Assembly (NCBI GenBank): GCA_049607205.1
Contig: JBMYWH010000020.1
Span: 1 to 41,779 of the forward strand
Source of the DNA: JBELHR01 sp049607205
GTDB lineage: Bacteria; Bacteroidota; Bacteroidia; Flavobacteriales; Flavobacteriaceae
Reading direction: 5' to 3'
Length of the DNA: 41,779 nucleotides
In this document: positions 16,045-23,064 of the stretch, in pieces
How positions within the stretch are numbered: position 1 is the stretch's first letter
Layout: each line of letters begins with the position of its first letter
Notes under the pieces: generated by a model
Databases searched by the model: none
The model's input: only the letters and a program-made list of their open reading frames with translations
What the model was told of the DNA's origin: nothing
Position numbers and translations under genes: made by a program

Positions 16045-16998
16045 ATGAAAAAATACACCTTTACCGAGAAAAAAGATACCCGTTCAGGATTCGGAGCTGG
16101 ATTAGCTGAATTAGGGCAAAAGAACCCCAATGTTGTAGCACTATGTGCTGATTTAATTGGTTCTTTAAAAATGGATGAGTTTAAGAAAAATCATCCTGAA
16201 CGTTTTTTCCAAGTAGGTATTGCTGAGGCAAATATGATTGGAATAGCAGCTGGAATGACTATTGGTGGAAAGATTCCATTTACTGGAACTTTTGCTAACT
16301 TTTCTACAGGAAGAGTTTATGATCAAATCAGACAATCCGTTGCTTATTCGGATAAAAATGTGAAAATTTGTGCCTCTCACGCAGGTTTAACACTTGGTGA
16401 AGATGGAGCAACACATCAAATTCTTGAAGACATCGGTTTGATGAAAATGCTTCCTGGAATGACAGTAATCAATACCTGTGACTACAACCAAACGAAGGCT
16501 GCAACCATTGCTATTGCGGATCATGAAGGTCCAGTTTATTTAAGATTTGGGCGACCATCTGTTCCAATTTTCACTCCTGAAGACCAGAAGTTTGAAATTG
16601 GAAAAGGGATACAGTTAACTGAAGGTAAGGATGTAACTATAGTAGCTACCGGACATTTAGTATGGGAGGCCTTAGAAGCTTCACAACACCTTTTTGAAAT
16701 GGGAATTGAAGCAGAGGTTATCAACATTCACACCATCAAGCCACTTGACGAAGAACTTATTTTGAAATCTGTTGCAAAAACTGGATGTGTCGTTACTGCC
16801 GAAGAACATAATATGCTTGGAGGATTAGGTGAAAGTGTTGCTAGAACATTGAGTCTAAACAATCCTGCACCTCAAGAATTTGTTGCAGTAAAAGACAGTT
16901 TCGGAGAATCTGGTACACCTGCTCAATTAATGGAGAAATACGAGTTGAACGATAAAGCTATTGTTCGTGCGGTAGAAAAAGTAGTGAAAAGAAAATAA
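16045..16998 (+). CDS. transketolase, C-terminal subunit
   Basis: The 317-residue protein is the pyrimidine-binding plus C-terminal half of a split transketolase or DXS-like enzyme: DTRSGFGAGLAELG at the start, GIAEANMIGIAAGMTIGGK (the Glu that activates thiamine diphosphate), HAGLTLGEDGATHQ, YLRFGRPSVP, and the C-domain AEEHNMLGGLGESVA. The N-terminal half, which binds the diphosphate through GDG...N, is not adjacent: maf is upstream and a barrel gene is downstream. It has its own promoter element. The partner must be encoded elsewhere. It probably acts in the non-oxidative pentose phosphate pathway. Confidence 0.93.
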   Translation: MKKYTFTEKKDTRSGFGAGLAELGQKNPNVVALCADLIGSLKMDEFKKNHPERFFQVGIAEANMIGIAAGMTIGGKIPFTGTFANFSTGRVYDQIRQSVAYSDKNVKICASHAGLTLGEDGATHQILEDIGLMKMLPGMTVINTCDYNQTKAATIAIADHEGPVYLRFGRPSVPIFTPEDQKFEIGKGIQLTEGKDVTIVATGHLVWEALEASQHLFEMGIEAEVINIHTIKPLDEELILKSVAKTGCVVTAEEHNMLGGLGESVARTLSLNNPAPQEFVAVKDSFGESGTPAQLMEKYELNDKAIVRAVEKVVKRK

Positions 16999-17022
16999 GC
17001 TTAGAACTAACCGAACTTTATT

Positions 17023-17649
17023 ATGAAAAAAATTATATTAGGGCTATTGATTTCAATAGCCTCAATAAACTACGCTTCAGCTCAAATTGATTTTGGGATC
17101 AAAGGAGGATTAAATTATAATCAAACTGGAGATATAACTTTTGAATCAGTAGAATCTACTGCCTATGACATCATTTCTGGAGCGGAAGCAAAGACAGGAT
17201 ATCACCTAGGATTATGGTCTAGATTTAAAATTCCTATTCTAGGCTTATACCTCCGTCCAGAACTAGTATATACTGCAACCAAAACTGAATATACTCAAGT
17301 AGAGGGTAGCGGAGAATATGACTTGCAAAAATTGGACATCCCTGTATTAGTTGGAGTGAAAATGCTAAAGTTAATTACGCTTTCTGTCGGTCCTTCTTTT
17401 CAATATATAATCAATTCAGAAGTAAGTGCTCAAGAACAATGGGAACAACTTGATTCTGATGATTTTTCTGTGGGTATGCAATTCGGTGCTGGACTTGAAT
17501 TCGGAAAACTAGGACTTGATTTAAGATATGAAAAGGGACTGTCTCAATCTTCATCTGAATTCATTCAAAGCTCATTAGGAGTTGATGAAATGATTTCTGT
17601 TGACAACCGTTCTAATCAATGGATCATCTCTTTACAATATAAGTTCTAA
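17023..17649 (+). CDS. PorT-like outer membrane beta-barrel protein
   Basis: A 208-residue exported protein with signal peptide (residues 1-21, ending ASAQ) followed by IDFGIKGGLNYNQTG, a standard start for small Bacteroidota barrels of the PorT/OmpW-like outer-membrane beta-barrel family. Alternating hydrophobic strands run to a C-terminus ending SLQYKF, with a terminal aromatic as expected for BAM-dependent insertion. It follows the transketolase subunit by 24 nt and ends at a strong terminator. Precise function is unknown. Confidence 0.88.
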   Translation: MKKIILGLLISIASINYASAQIDFGIKGGLNYNQTGDITFESVESTAYDIISGAEAKTGYHLGLWSRFKIPILGLYLRPELVYTATKTEYTQVEGSGEYDLQKLDIPVLVGVKMLKLITLSVGPSFQYIINSEVSAQEQWEQLDSDDFSVGMQFGAGLEFGKLGLDLRYEKGLSQSSSEFIQSSLGVDEMISVDNRSNQWIISLQYKF

Positions 17650-17663
17650 GAACTTAATCAAAC

Positions 17664-17697
17664 AAAAAAAAGCGACTCTTTGAGTCGCTTTTTTTTT
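17664..17697. terminator. bidirectional terminator
   Basis: Stem of 8 bp (17671-17678 and 17682-17689) with a TTT loop, A-tract on the left and T-tract on the right. It lies between the convergent barrel and FKBP genes and serves both. Confidence 0.93.
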
Positions 17698-17710
17698 AAT
17701 CTATCATTTT

Positions 17711-18472
17711 CTATGGATTATCTGGATCCACATAATCTGGAATTCCATCTCCATCTGTATCGTCATCCGTAAGATCTCTATCGCCATTTACATCCTCATC
17801 CTTAGATAAAGTACCATCCCCATCATGATCTCTCCAGAAGGCTAATTTAAGCTCAATTTCAAAGGCTAAATTGGCATTTTCTGGAATACTATTAACAAAG
17901 TTATTCCCATAACCTAATCCTGAAGGAATAAACAAATATCCGTGACCTGTTTTTTCAAAACTAAGTGGTTGATCAACAACAGAGGTATTGAAACCTGAAG
18001 TAAAATGAGTGTAACCATATGCCCAACCTTTCACAACCTCATCAAGTCTAAACCATATATTATCATTGGAATCAAATTCATAACCTGTAGACATTAAAAA
18101 CCCTGTGTACTTTGTAAATACTGAATCTACGGTAGAAGGAGAAATATTCTCTCCTGTTTCAGGAGATTCTGCTAGGGTATCGTCCCCCCCTGCTTCTAAT
18201 TGAAGAACGTATAATTTATAGTCTATATCGTTTTGATTGACATTATCTACAATCATTCTTGGATCATCGTATAAAGACGTTTGTCCATCAGTGATACTAT
18301 CGATTTCCATTTCACTGTCATCGTAATAATGAGACTGTAAATAACTTACAATCGCTTCATCGTCAATAATAGCTTGTTCAACTGGATCATGCACATCCTC
18401 TTCATCATTATTACATCCGATGGCGATCAATCCCAACATTCCAATAAAAACAAACTTATTCAAATATTTCAT
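17711..18472 (-). CDS. FKBP-type peptidyl-prolyl isomerase lipoprotein with Ca-binding-like tail
   Basis: A 253-residue lipoprotein: signal sequence ending AIGC with Cys20 as the lipid anchor, an acidic spacer, then an FKBP fold (about residues 100-212), with FIPSGLGYG and the closing strand LAFEIELKLAFW. After the isomerase domain comes an unusual tail of Asp-rich calcium-loop motifs (DHDGDGTLSKDED, DTDGDGIPDYVDPDNP) of the thrombospondin type 3/EF-hand-like kind. It probably acts in the periplasm or at the surface on folding proteins. An imperfect promoter element (TACCTTGC, 18491-18498) lies 18 nt upstream. FKBP assignment is firm; the role of the tail is inference. Confidence 0.9.
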   Translation of the reverse strand: MKYLNKFVFIGMLGLIAIGCNNDEEDVHDPVEQAIIDDEAIVSYLQSHYYDDSEMEIDSITDGQTSLYDDPRMIVDNVNQNDIDYKLYVLQLEAGGDDTLAESPETGENISPSTVDSVFTKYTGFLMSTGYEFDSNDNIWFRLDEVVKGWAYGYTHFTSGFNTSVVDQPLSFEKTGHGYLFIPSGLGYGNNFVNSIPENANLAFEIELKLAFWRDHDGDGTLSKDEDVNGDRDLTDDDTDGDGIPDYVDPDNP

Positions 18473-18507
18473 TCTTTATCATTTTAGCCGGCAAGGTACA
18501 ATTTTCC

Positions 18508-18515
18508 TATATTTG
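18508..18515 (+). promoter_or_regulatory. -7 promoter element of the hslR-type gene
   Basis: TATATTTG, an exact TAnnTTTG, 31 nt upstream of the ATG at 18547. Confidence 0.6.
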
Positions 18516-18546
18516 TCAAAAACGAAATTGAGATTTTTATAGGACT

Positions 18547-18936
18547 ATGAGAATAGATAAATACTTATGGGCAATTCGTGCCTTTAAAACTAGAAATCAA
18601 GCCGCTGAAGCTTGTAAAAAAGGCCATGTAAAAATCAATGGTAGTAATGCAAAAGCCTCCAAGGAAGTCTTTCAAGGAGAACAGGTCATTTACCGCAAAA
18701 ATCAAATCAATCGAACTGTAGAGGTTCTAGATACACCTCCTAGTCGTGTGGGGGCTAAACTCGTCATGCAATATGCTAAAGACACTACACCTGCCGAAGA
18801 GTTAAGCAGATTGGACCTACTTAAATACAGCAAAGATTATTACCGCAAAAAAGGAGAAGGACGACCTACTAAAAAAGATAGAAGAGATATAGATGATTAC
18901 CAAGAAACAAACACAGATGAAAATATAGAATCATGA
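18547..18936 (+). CDS. S4-domain RNA-binding protein (Hsp15/HslR-like)
   Basis: Hsp15 binds 50S subunits carrying a stuck peptidyl-tRNA and helps rescue them. The 129-residue protein opens with MRIDKYLWAIRAFKTRNQA and the S4 core ACKKGHVKINGSNAKASKEV, then a basic tail rich in Lys and Arg (RKKGEGRPTKKDRRD), as in the family. Its TGA overlaps the next ATG by 4 bp (ATGA), so it is coupled with the methyltransferase. Start at the first ATG matches the family N-terminus. Confidence 0.93.
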   Translation: MRIDKYLWAIRAFKTRNQAAEACKKGHVKINGSNAKASKEVFQGEQVIYRKNQINRTVEVLDTPPSRVGAKLVMQYAKDTTPAEELSRLDLLKYSKDYYRKKGEGRPTKKDRRDIDDYQETNTDENIES

Positions 18937-19520
18937 GCCATCTAAATCAAAGCTATTGGGATGAACGTTATGAATCCAACAATACACCGTGGACTTTAAA
19001 CTGCGTTTCACCGGCCATAACCGAATTCTTGAGGGTCAAAAACCCTTCTAAAGAGGCTAAAATTTTGATTCCTGGTGCAGGATTAAGTCCCGATGCACAT
19101 TATTTGTACAGCAATGGATTTAAAAATGTGTTTGTACTAGATTTATCTAAGACCTCCATTGAGCAATTCATTTCCAATTACCCTGAGTTCCCAAAAGATC
19201 AGATCATTCATGAAAATTTCTTTGAACATCATGATCAATATGACTTAATATTTGAACAAACATTTTTTTGTGCCCTTCCATTGAGTATTAATCCTAAGTA
19301 TCCCGCAAAGGTAACAGAGCTATTACAGCCTAAAGGAATATTATTTGGATTGTTCTTTTTAGGAGACCTTAGTCAAGGTGGACCTCCCTATTTACAGGAA
19401 AAGGGTTTTTATTCGGATTTGTTCAGTCCCTTATTTAAGTTTATAAAATTAGAATTATTCAACAAATCGATCACTCCTAGAAAAGACAAAGAATTGTTTT
19501 TTATATTTGAAAAAAAATAA
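18933..19520 (+). CDS. TPMT-family SAM-dependent methyltransferase
   Basis: A 195-residue class I methyltransferase resembling thiopurine/thiol/halide methyltransferases: YWDERYESNNTPWTL at the start (the TPMT WxxRW.xxxTPW-like signature), SAM-binding ILIPGAGLSPDAHYL, VLDLSKT, and FEQTFFCALP, followed by the GGPPY loop. Substrate may be a thiol, halide or other small nucleophile; it cannot be assigned. It is in a run with the HslR-like protein (4-bp overlap) and the phosphoribosyltransferase 3 nt downstream. Confidence 0.87.
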   Translation: MSHLNQSYWDERYESNNTPWTLNCVSPAITEFLRVKNPSKEAKILIPGAGLSPDAHYLYSNGFKNVFVLDLSKTSIEQFISNYPEFPKDQIIHENFFEHHDQYDLIFEQTFFCALPLSINPKYPAKVTELLQPKGILFGLFFLGDLSQGGPPYLQEKGFYSDLFSPLFKFIKLELFNKSITPRKDKELFFIFEKK

Positions 19521-19523
19521 TCC

Positions 19524-20024
19524 ATGAGCCAAAAGATTCTTTCGACAAATGAAATAGATACTAAAAGTTTGAGAATTGCTTATCAAATTTTAGAATCCAA
19601 TGTGGAACAACAAGATATTTTTATTGTTGGAATTCAAGGAAATGGTTATTTACTTGCTGAGAAACTCTTAAATATTCTCAAGGGAATCTCCAATAAAAAT
19701 TTTGTTTTAGGAAAGATTAGCTTGGATAAAAAGAATCCTCATAATCCACCAAATTTTGATTTGGATCTGAAAGAATTAGAGAATAAATCACTTGTATTAA
19801 TTGATGATGTACTTCAGTCCGGAACCACTTTGATGTATGGAGTTCGTTATTTTCTTCAAATTGCTTTAAGTCAATTCAAAACGGCTGTTTTAGTAGATAG
19901 AAACCATAAAAAATTCCCTGTTAAGGCAGACTTTAAAGGTATTTCTTTATCCACATCCACAAGTGCAATGGTCGAAGTGAAATTTAACGATCATTCAAGT
20001 GCAGAAGCTTTTTTGATTAATTAA
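19524..20024 (+). CDS. phosphoribosyltransferase (PyrR-like)
   Basis: A type I phosphoribosyltransferase fold of 166 residues. The PRPP-binding motif is LVLIDDVLQSGTT, and VDRNHKKFPVKADFKG is similar to the PyrR segment after the PRPP loop. PyrR proteins regulate pyrimidine genes by RNA binding in Firmicutes and can have uracil phosphoribosyltransferase activity; in Bacteroidota the role of this subgroup is unknown. No pyr genes are nearby; it sits in a run with an S4 RNA-binding protein. The stop codon interlocks with that of aroK on the other strand. Confidence 0.85.
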   Translation: MSQKILSTNEIDTKSLRIAYQILESNVEQQDIFIVGIQGNGYLLAEKLLNILKGISNKNFVLGKISLDKKNPHNPPNFDLDLKELENKSLVLIDDVLQSGTTLMYGVRYFLQIALSQFKTAVLVDRNHKKFPVKADFKGISLSTSTSAMVEVKFNDHSSAEAFLIN

Positions 20025-20533
20025 AGAAGCTCAATACACGCTGTTGAAATTTCAACAGCACTTTTAGCATTTACATCTACAATAAATTTAGATTGCTCAT
20101 AATAAGCGGTTCTCTCAAATAAATGTTTACCGATAAACTCGGCAAGATCCTGATCAGCCACTCTAGCTATTAAGGGACGATGCTCCTTTTCATTGGCCAA
20201 TCTCTTATACAATGTGGGTACATTAGCTCGAAGGTAAATTGTTGTGAAGTATTGATTTAAAATTTTCATATTATCTCCGTATACAGGAGTACCTCCTCCC
20301 ACAGATAAAATAATATCATCTTGAATTCTTGCTACCTTCAAAAGCATTTCACTTTCTATTTTACGGAATTTAATCACTCCATACCGATCAAATATTTCAG
20401 TGATACTCATCTTCATTTCTCTTTCGATGAATTCATCTAAATCAAGAAAATCCATAGAAAGTTTATCCGAAAGAATTCGAGCTATAGTCGATTTTCCAGA
20501 CCCCATATATCCAATCAAGGCAATCTTAGTCAT
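20021..20533 (-). CDS. aroK: shikimate kinase
   Basis: Shikimate kinase phosphorylates shikimate at the 3-OH in aromatic amino acid synthesis. The protein has the P-loop GYMGSGKST, DLDEFIE (Mg2+/shikimate), GGGTP (shikimate), the Arg lid segment EHRPL, and 170 residues as usual. ATG at 20533 gives MTKIALIGYMGSGKS, matching the family; an ATG at 20545 would add MTLD. The promoter element lies 24 nt upstream of the chosen start. Confidence 0.96.
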   Translation of the reverse strand: MTKIALIGYMGSGKSTIARILSDKLSMDFLDLDEFIEREMKMSITEIFDRYGVIKFRKIESEMLLKVARIQDDIILSVGGGTPVYGDNMKILNQYFTTIYLRANVPTLYKRLANEKEHRPLIARVADQDLAEFIGKHLFERTAYYEQSKFIVDVNAKSAVEISTACIELL

Positions 20534-20557
20534 ATCAAGTGTCATTTAAATACTTTT

Positions 20558-20565
20558 CAAAATTA
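20558..20565 (-). promoter_or_regulatory. -7 promoter element of aroK
   Basis: TAATTTTG on the minus strand, an exact TAnnTTTG, 12 nt before ATG 20545 and 24 nt before ATG 20533. Confidence 0.6.
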
Positions 20566-20576
20566 GTTAATATTTT

Positions 20577-20608
20577 TTTGTAGCAATTAGATTAAGGGCT
20601 TATATTTG
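20577..20608 (+). promoter_or_regulatory. -33/-7 promoter of the tRNA pair
   Basis: TTTG at 20577-20580, a 20-nt spacer, and TATATTTG at 20601-20608 match the Bacteroidota consensus closely. The first tRNA starts 13 nt downstream. Confidence 0.75.
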
Positions 20609-20621
20609 CAAAAGTAATTTT

Positions 20622-20694
20622 GACCGGGTAGCTCAGTTGGTAGAGCATCTCCCTTTTAAGGAGAGGGTCCTGGGTTCGAGCCCCAGCCCGGTCA
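20622..20694 (+). tRNA. tRNA-Lys (anticodon TTT)
   Basis: A complete 73-nt cloverleaf: acceptor GACCGGG/CCCGGTC, D arm GCTC...GAGC, anticodon stem TCTCC/GGAGA with loop CTTTTAA (anticodon TTT), T arm CTGGG/CCCAG with TTCGAGC, discriminator A. The CCA end is not encoded (CACT follows). Confidence 0.98.
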
Positions 20695-20697
20695 CTT

Positions 20698-20726
20698 AAG
20701 CTTCTCGTAAGAGAGGCTTTCTTTTT
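20698..20726 (+). terminator. hairpin with T-rich tail between the two tRNAs
   Basis: A 9-bp stem with one G-T pair (AAGCTTCTC and GAGAGGCTT around a GTAA loop), followed by TCTTTTT. It could be a weak terminator for tRNA-Lys or a processing spacer, since no promoter is seen between the tRNAs. Confidence 0.5.
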
Positions 20727-20810
20727 GCACACATGGCGGAATTGGTAGACGCGCGGGCTTGAGGGGCTCGTGTCCTTACGGACGTGCAGGTTCAAGTCCT
20801 GTTGTGTGCA
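20727..20810 (+). tRNA. tRNA-Leu (anticodon GAG)
   Basis: A complete 84-nt class II tRNA: acceptor GCACACA/TGTGTGC, anticodon stem CGGGC/GCTCG (one G-T pair) with loop TTGAGGG (anticodon GAG), a long variable arm (TGTCCTTACGGAC), T arm with TTCAAGT, discriminator A. Confidence 0.97.
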
Positions 20811-20813
20811 CAT

Positions 20814-20849
20814 AAAAAAACCTTGACAATTTCGTCAAGGTTTTTTTTT
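20814..20849. terminator. bidirectional terminator after tRNA-Leu
   Basis: A 7-bp stem (CCTTGAC/GTCAAGG, 20821-20827 and 20834-20840), extended by A/T tracts on both sides. It also ends the minus-strand gene at 20872. Confidence 0.93.
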
Positions 20850-20871
20850 ATGTTTTATTTTGATGCCTTGT

Positions 20872-21291
20872 CTAACGACTACCAGCCAAGTCTTCTTGTT
20901 TATTTAATTCTAAAAATATACCCACATTAGGAGCTGTATAACTGTCTATCATTTCATCAGTCATAGAGCTGTCAATTTGCGTGAAGATCCTTTTTAAATT
21001 AAGTGTTTTAGGTAAAGTAACATCACCATTAATTCTATTCTGATACTGATTTACCGCAGAATTGAATTTTTTTAATTCTTCCGGGTTAGCTTTAAGAATC
21101 AATGCACCTTCAGGGTAATTTTGAGAAACCACAACATGCAAACCCAAATGATGGGTTATAGAATCTTGCTCCGCGAGCAAATCTTCATATTTAATTTTTA
21201 CGTTTTTATAAGCAAAATAAGTCCACCCTAATAGGATTAACATCAACAAACTTACTCCACTAAAAACATACTCCTTCTTCATTTCTTTCAT
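20872..21291 (-). CDS. hypothetical single-pass membrane protein
   Basis: I do not recognise this 139-residue protein. It has a short basic N-terminus, one membrane helix (about residues 11-27, ending GWTYFAYK), then a coiled-coil-like segment and a periplasmic or cytoplasmic domain with LNLKRIFTQIDSSMTDEMIDSY. The start is ATG 21291 (a second ATG three codons later is possible). A perfect 8-bp inverted repeat abuts the start codon and may be a regulator site. It stands alone, between the tRNA terminator and a divergent CarboxypepD_reg-like gene. Confidence 0.75.
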   Translation of the reverse strand: MKEMKKEYVFSGVSLLMLILLGWTYFAYKNVKIKYEDLLAEQDSITHHLGLHVVVSQNYPEGALILKANPEELKKFNSAVNQYQNRINGDVTLPKTLNLKRIFTQIDSSMTDEMIDSYTAPNVGIFLELNKQEDLAGSR

Positions 21292-21310
21292 ACTTAGTAA
21301 TAACTAAGTA
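21291..21310. repeat. perfect inverted repeat at a start codon
   Basis: TACTTAGT-AATA-ACTAAGTA: 8-bp arms around a 4-nt centre, touching the start codon of the small membrane protein. It could be an operator or an mRNA hairpin at the translation start; an accidental palindrome in AT-rich DNA is possible. Confidence 0.6.
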
Positions 21311-21406
21311 AAAACTGTGCCAAACCTTAATTTTTATGAATATTTTAGGGTATAATTTTTTAAAATAAATCCTTACCTTGCTCACCAAATATTTTTTTCA
21401 AGCTCT

Positions 21407-22216
21407 ATGAACAATAAGTTTCTACTATTAACTTTATTATTGATGTTTTCTGTTTTAAGTATCAATGCTCAAGAAAACAAGCAATCAACTCAAACTCAAC
21501 TATCTGGTCAAATTGTAGCCAATGATACTAAGGAAGCAATGCTTGGAGCAAATATTGTAAACCTAAATGAAGTAATAGGATCTACAACCAATGATTCGGG
21601 TGAATTCTCAATAATGACCAAGGTTAACGACACAATCATGGTTTCTTATGTAGGATATCAAACCATCAAACTAAGGGTAACTCAAGATTTACTAAAAGGA
21701 AACGAATTGGAAATTGTTCTTTATGAAAAAACGGAAGAACTCAAGGCTGCCACTGTAAACAGTCATAATTTAATTGGTGTCTTGGAAATTGATATTAAAC
21801 AAGTTCCTAAAGATGAATACAACAGAATACATATCGACGGACTTCCTCAATTATACGAAATTGGTGCTCCTAAAGCAACAAGTTATAGATCCCCAGTAGA
21901 TGCAGTTTTTCACCCAGTGGATTTCATGTATAATATGTTTGGTAAAAAGCCAAAACAGCTTGCCAAATTGAAGAAAATGAGAAAAGAAGATGAAATGCGA
22001 GCCATTCTTGCAGATCGTTTTGATAGAGAATTACTTTTGGAATATTTAAGCATGACACCACAGGAATTAGATGTTCTACTAGATGATTGTAAATATTCTG
22101 ATCAATATGTTGCTAAAGCAAGTGACTTACAATTACTCGAAGCCTTATTGGAGTGCTATGAGAATTATAAGGCCATTCAACAAGGTTCTGTTGCTCGAAA
22201 AAATGTAATTAATTAG
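21407..22216 (+). CDS. CarboxypepD_reg-like domain exported protein
   Basis: A 269-residue protein with a signal peptide (residues 1-21, ending INAQ), a carboxypeptidase-regulatory-like beta sandwich (about 31-106; LSGQIVANDTKEAMLGANI, GSTTNDSGEFSI, VSYVGYQTI) and an uncharacterised, mainly helical C-terminal region (about 160-269). The first domain is the same type that opens SusC proteins, but here no barrel follows. Function is unknown; a role in envelope assembly is possible. The RlmF-like methyltransferase gene starts 2 nt after its stop, so they are probably co-transcribed. Confidence 0.85.
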   Translation: MNNKFLLLTLLLMFSVLSINAQENKQSTQTQLSGQIVANDTKEAMLGANIVNLNEVIGSTTNDSGEFSIMTKVNDTIMVSYVGYQTIKLRVTQDLLKGNELEIVLYEKTEELKAATVNSHNLIGVLEIDIKQVPKDEYNRIHIDGLPQLYEIGAPKATSYRSPVDAVFHPVDFMYNMFGKKPKQLAKLKKMRKEDEMRAILADRFDRELLLEYLSMTPQELDVLLDDCKYSDQYVAKASDLQLLEALLECYENYKAIQQGSVARKNVIN

Positions 22217-22218
22217 AC

Positions 22219-23064
22219 ATGTCTCTAAACTATGACTTTGAAAAATTAATTCAATATGTCCCGGAGCTTGCGCTTCACCTTAAGGATTCATCTCAGGGGC
22301 ATCAAACCATAGATTTTTCAGATTCAAAAGCACTAAAACTACTAAACAAAGCTTTAGTATTTCAAGGTTTAAAGCTGTCATATTGGGAATTCGACGATGA
22401 TAACCTCACCCCTGGAGTCCCCAATAGAATTCAATACATTAAACTAGTTAAAGAGTGGTATTTTCAATACTTCAAGAAAAATATTGATTCTATAATAGAC
22501 ATTGGTACTGGATCTAATCTAATATACCCTTTGATTTGCTCACAGTTATACAACATAAAATCTGTTGGAGTAGATTCTAATAAAAGCAGTTTGGATCAAG
22601 CCAATCTGATCATTTCAAAAAACAATCTAGCTGATAAAATAAGCTTGAGGTTTCAAGATAAGCCGAATTCCATCTTGAACGGAATTATAGAGGATCACGA
22701 TAGCTTTGAATGTTCCGTTTGTAATCCTCCATTTTATAAAAATGCTCAGGAAGCCATTGAAAAACAACAACTGAAGAACAAAAGGCTAAATTTAGAAAAG
22801 GAAACAAGCAGTTTTTCTGGAGTTGCTTCCGAACTACATTATCCTGGAGGAGAATTAAACTTCTTAAAGAAGTATGTCAGAGAAAGTCAATTCTACAAAG
22901 ACAATATTAAAGTTTTTACAAGTTTAGTTTCAGACAAAACCAACCTTAGACCTCTTCAAGTATTAATCAAAAAACAAGCTGCCACTTCTTTTAAGTTGAA
23001 ACTATTAAGTTCCAATAAAACCCAACATATTCTAGTGTGGTTCTATCAAAAGGAAAATGAATAG
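22219..23064 (+). CDS. rlmF: RlmF/METTL16-like rRNA adenine-N6 methyltransferase
   Basis: RlmF makes m6A1618 in 23S rRNA; the human relative is METTL16. The 281-residue protein opens with YDFEKLIQYVPELALHLKD, then VPNRIQYIKLVKEW, the SAM motif IDIGTGSNLIYPLI, and the NPPF catalytic tetrad (CNPPFYKNAQEA), all matching the family order. Length is close to the family core. It follows the CarboxypepD_reg-like gene by 2 nt and overlaps the convergent galM gene by 19 bp. The 23S position methylated is inferred from homology. Confidence 0.92.
   Translation: MSLNYDFEKLIQYVPELALHLKDSSQGHQTIDFSDSKALKLLNKALVFQGLKLSYWEFDDDNLTPGVPNRIQYIKLVKEWYFQYFKKNIDSIIDIGTGSNLIYPLICSQLYNIKSVGVDSNKSSLDQANLIISKNNLADKISLRFQDKPNSILNGIIEDHDSFECSVCNPPFYKNAQEAIEKQQLKNKRLNLEKETSSFSGVASELHYPGGELNFLKKYVRESQFYKDNIKVFTSLVSDKTNLRPLQVLIKKQAATSFKLKLLSSNKTQHILVWFYQKENE

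Noticed and set aside
17711..17830. Asp-rich end of the FKBP gene as a DNA repeat or CRISPR-like array
   Set aside because: The similarity is at protein level (calcium-loop motifs); the DNA has no regular repeat-spacer pattern.
20592..20813. A minus-strand ORF over the tRNA pair
   Set aside because: It is the reverse complement of two complete tRNA genes and has no independent support.
20577..20850. tRNA pair as an integration site for a mobile element
   Set aside because: No integrase gene or repeated tRNA 3' end was found nearby; flanking genes are housekeeping.
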